Positions 62,292-64,000 of a DNA stretch of 64,000 nucleotides are shown here, piece by piece; position 1 is the stretch's first letter, and every line of letters starts with the position of its first letter. The stretch lies in the NCBI GenBank assembly GCA_934247225.1, contig CAKQJE010000013.1, forward strand, positions 9,637 through 73,636. Direction: 5' to 3'. Both the position numbers and the translations under genes were made by a program. The notes under the pieces are model-generated. The model was not told the origin of the DNA. It made no database searches and was given only the letters and a program-made list of their open reading frames with translations. Source of the DNA: an uncultured Clostridia bacterium. GTDB taxonomy: Bacteria > Bacillota > Clostridia > Christensenellales > Borkfalkiaceae.

Positions 62292-63453
62292 AGGAAGCGA
62301 ACAAACAGCTCGTTTAAACGAGAAAAAAGTTAAAGAACCTCTTTTCCATGTTGCAAAACGCGATGAAATAACGTTTTGGAAAAAATTTACGATATATGCG
62401 GTGTCGATAATTCTTTCGCTTTTTTTGGGTGGAGTTATTTGTTCGATAGCGTCGGGCGGAGAAGGAAACCCGTTCTCGTTTTTCTTTTCGCTTTTCAGCG
62501 GAATTTTCGGATCGTCCCGTAAAATATGGTATTATTTACAACAGACGGCTCTTTTGATCGGCGTTTCGATGGCGATTGTTCCTGCGTTCAAAATGAAGTT
62601 CTGGAACCTCGGAGCAAACGGACAGGTTTTGATCGGCGGACTTGCAACGATTTCCTGTATGTATTATCTTGGCGGAAAAATGAGCGACGGACTCGTCATT
62701 CTGTTTATGGTTATATCGAGTATCGTGGCAGGTGCGATATGGGCGGTCATTCCGGCGCTTTGTAAAGCATTTTTCAAAACAAACGAATCTCTTTTGACGC
62801 TTATGATGAACTATATAGCGCAAGGACTTGTTACATTCTTCGTCGCGGTATGGGTAAAAAGCGGTTCGGGCAACTTACAGCCTATTCCTTACGGAAATAT
62901 TCCGCAAATCGGAAACCCCTATCTGCTTACGATTATTGTCGGCGCGCTCATTACATTGTTTATGTGGATTTATCTGAAATTCAGTAAACACGGATATGAA
63001 ATTTCGGTCGTCGGAGATAGTCCTAACACGGCGAGATATATCGGTATAAACGTTAAGAAAGTAATTATCAGAACACTTTGTTTGTCGGGTGCGATATGCG
63101 GTATCGTAGGACTTATGCTTACGGGTGCAATGTCGCATACGATAGGTACGAACACTGTTCAGAATATGGGATTTACGGCGATTATGACAACATGGCTTGC
63201 AAATTGCAACCCGTTGATGATGATTTTCACCTGCGCTCTCGTAATGTTCGTTTCGAGCGGGATGCAACAGGTAAGAATGGATTTCGCACTTACAAACGAT
63301 TCTACGGCGAACGTGGTTATCGGTCTTGTGTATTTCTTCATTATTGCTTGCGCGTTCTTTATTCAATATAAAGTTGTTTTCAGAAAAAATCTCAAAATCG
63401 TTGATTTTTTCAAGAAAATTTTCAAGGAAAAAAGCACTGAGGAGGGTAAGTGA
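62284..63453 (+). CDS. Nucleoside ABC importer permease 1
   Basis: This 389-residue membrane protein has about nine to ten hydrophobic segments and belongs to the YufP/BPD_transp_2 group. Typical pieces are FWNLGANGQVLIGGLATI, TNESLLTLMMNYIA and GDSPNTARYIGINVKK. It pairs with the next, truncated permease to form the channel. GGGAGG lies inside the ATPase gene just before the ATG, so translation is coupled. Confidence 0.93.
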   Translation: MSKGSEQTARLNEKKVKEPLFHVAKRDEITFWKKFTIYAVSIILSLFLGGVICSIASGGEGNPFSFFFSLFSGIFGSSRKIWYYLQQTALLIGVSMAIVPAFKMKFWNLGANGQVLIGGLATISCMYYLGGKMSDGLVILFMVISSIVAGAIWAVIPALCKAFFKTNESLLTLMMNYIAQGLVTFFVAVWVKSGSGNLQPIPYGNIPQIGNPYLLTIIVGALITLFMWIYLKFSKHGYEISVVGDSPNTARYIGINVKKVIIRTLCLSGAICGIVGLMLTGAMSHTIGTNTVQNMGFTAIMTTWLANCNPLMMIFTCALVMFVSSGMQQVRMDFALTNDSTANVVIGLVYFFIIACAFFIQYKVVFRKNLKIVDFFKKIFKEKSTEEGK

Positions 63454-63455
63454 TT

Positions 63456-64000
63456 ATGATATCTTTTTTGCAAAGCGCAATAAGATTTTCGGCAGTTTTT
63501 ATTTACGGTTGCGTCGGTGAAATTATAACCGAAAAATCCGGTCATCTTAACCTCGGTATCCCGGGAATTATGTGCGGCGGCACGGCAGGAGGATGTCTCG
63601 GAGTTTCTATCTATATGTCCACGCTTTCGAACCCGAACGCCCCGAATTACATTTTGCTTTTGTTGTTCGCAATTCTTTTTGCTGCGTTGTTTGCGGCGTT
63701 TCTCGGCGGAATATATGCATTTTTGACAGTATCGTTAAAATGCAATCAGAATATTTCCGGTCTTGCGCTCACAACGTTCGGCGCCGGTTTTACGCAGTTT
63801 TTAATGGATAACTATGTAAATCACGAAATGTTAAGTCCCGCAAGTACGTACATCGCAAAATCGCTCCCGTTTGCTGATAAACTCGGAGCTTTCGGCGAAT
63901 TGTTTTTCTCTTACGGAATGCTTTTCTATTTAGCGGTTGCCGTTGCTGTTACGGCTTTGGTTATATTGAAAAAGACGAAAGTCGGTTTAAGGCTCAGAGC
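63456..64000 (+). CDS. Nucleoside ABC importer permease 2, cut by the window end
   Basis: The reading frame opens at ATG 63456, two bases after the previous stop, with GGAGGG upstream, and stays open for 181 codons to the window edge. The start (MISFLQSAIRFSAVFIYGCVG, then EIITEKSGHLNLGIPGIMCGG) is typical of YufQ-type second permeases. At least four hydrophobic segments are visible. The C-terminal part lies outside the window. Confidence 0.92.
   Translation, partial: MISFLQSAIRFSAVFIYGCVGEIITEKSGHLNLGIPGIMCGGTAGGCLGVSIYMSTLSNPNAPNYILLLLFAILFAALFAAFLGGIYAFLTVSLKCNQNISGLALTTFGAGFTQFLMDNYVNHEMLSPASTYIAKSLPFADKLGAFGELFFSYGMLFYLAVAVAVTALVILKKTKVGLRLR

Noticed and set aside
1..64000. Mobile elements, CRISPR arrays, tRNA or rRNA genes
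   Set aside because: I looked for transposase or integrase motifs, regularly spaced repeats and tRNA-like or rRNA-like sequence and found none I could support; intergenic gaps are short and mostly explained by promoters and hairpins.

Overview
The window reads as one continuous chromosomal segment of a low-to-moderate GC Gram-positive bacterium, most likely of class Clostridia. The signs are DnaD/DnaI-type helicase loading, a glgC-glgD pair, the gene order ftsK-rimO-pgsA-(cinA)-recA, a guanine-type riboswitch on xpt, a YufNOPQ-like nucleoside importer and strong AGGAGG-type ribosome binding sites. The standard code with TGA stops fits every gene. A placement near Christensenellales-like gut Clostridia is only a guess. 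I see no insertion sequence, prophage, CRISPR array, rRNA or tRNA gene. The content is dense, mostly housekeeping, and mostly on the plus strand.

Layout. 1-5651: an oligopeptide ABC importer (oppC, oppD, oppF) and a small membrane protein. All three transporter proteins carry large insertions and OppD has lost its C-terminal cysteines; this is the most unusual part of the window. 5740-7713 (minus): transketolase. 7993-14172: prolyl-tRNA synthetase, a CPBP membrane protease, a membrane protein with DPFGEF repeats, mnmE and a LysR regulator. 14241-16591 (minus): the helicase loader dnaI and a DnaD-family protein. 16992-25732: a hydrolase-fold protein that lacks its catalytic residues, signal peptidase I, oligopeptidase F, replicative helicase dnaB, Sua5, rpiB and galU. 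25772-43588: a ClpC-type unfoldase, a TIM-barrel isomerase, pgi and a full glycogen cluster (glgB, glgC, glgD, glgA, glgP and a GH13 amylase), then an AlkD-like protein and Tex. 43677-50669: acpP, then ftsK-rimO-pgsA-cinA-recA. 50747-58177: a minus-strand propeller-like protein, a plus-strand run (C_GCAxxG_C_C protein, serine dehydratase, rRNA methyltransferase, ComEC-like hydrolase) and minus-strand topoisomerase III. 58286-64000: a guanine riboswitch, xpt and a BMP-family nucleoside importer that runs off the end.

How the genes work together. pgi, glgC/D, glgA, glgB, glgP and the amylase make and break glycogen from hexose phosphate, with galU drawing on the same glucose-1-phosphate. tkt and rpiB serve the pentose phosphate pathway. 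The final block couples purine salvage (xpt) to purine nucleoside uptake behind a purine-sensing RNA. Two minus-strand genes (the propeller-like protein and topB) have promoters that abut their start codons and no Shine-Dalgarno sequence, which suggests leaderless mRNAs. All functional names rest on motif recognition by eye; no database search was run.
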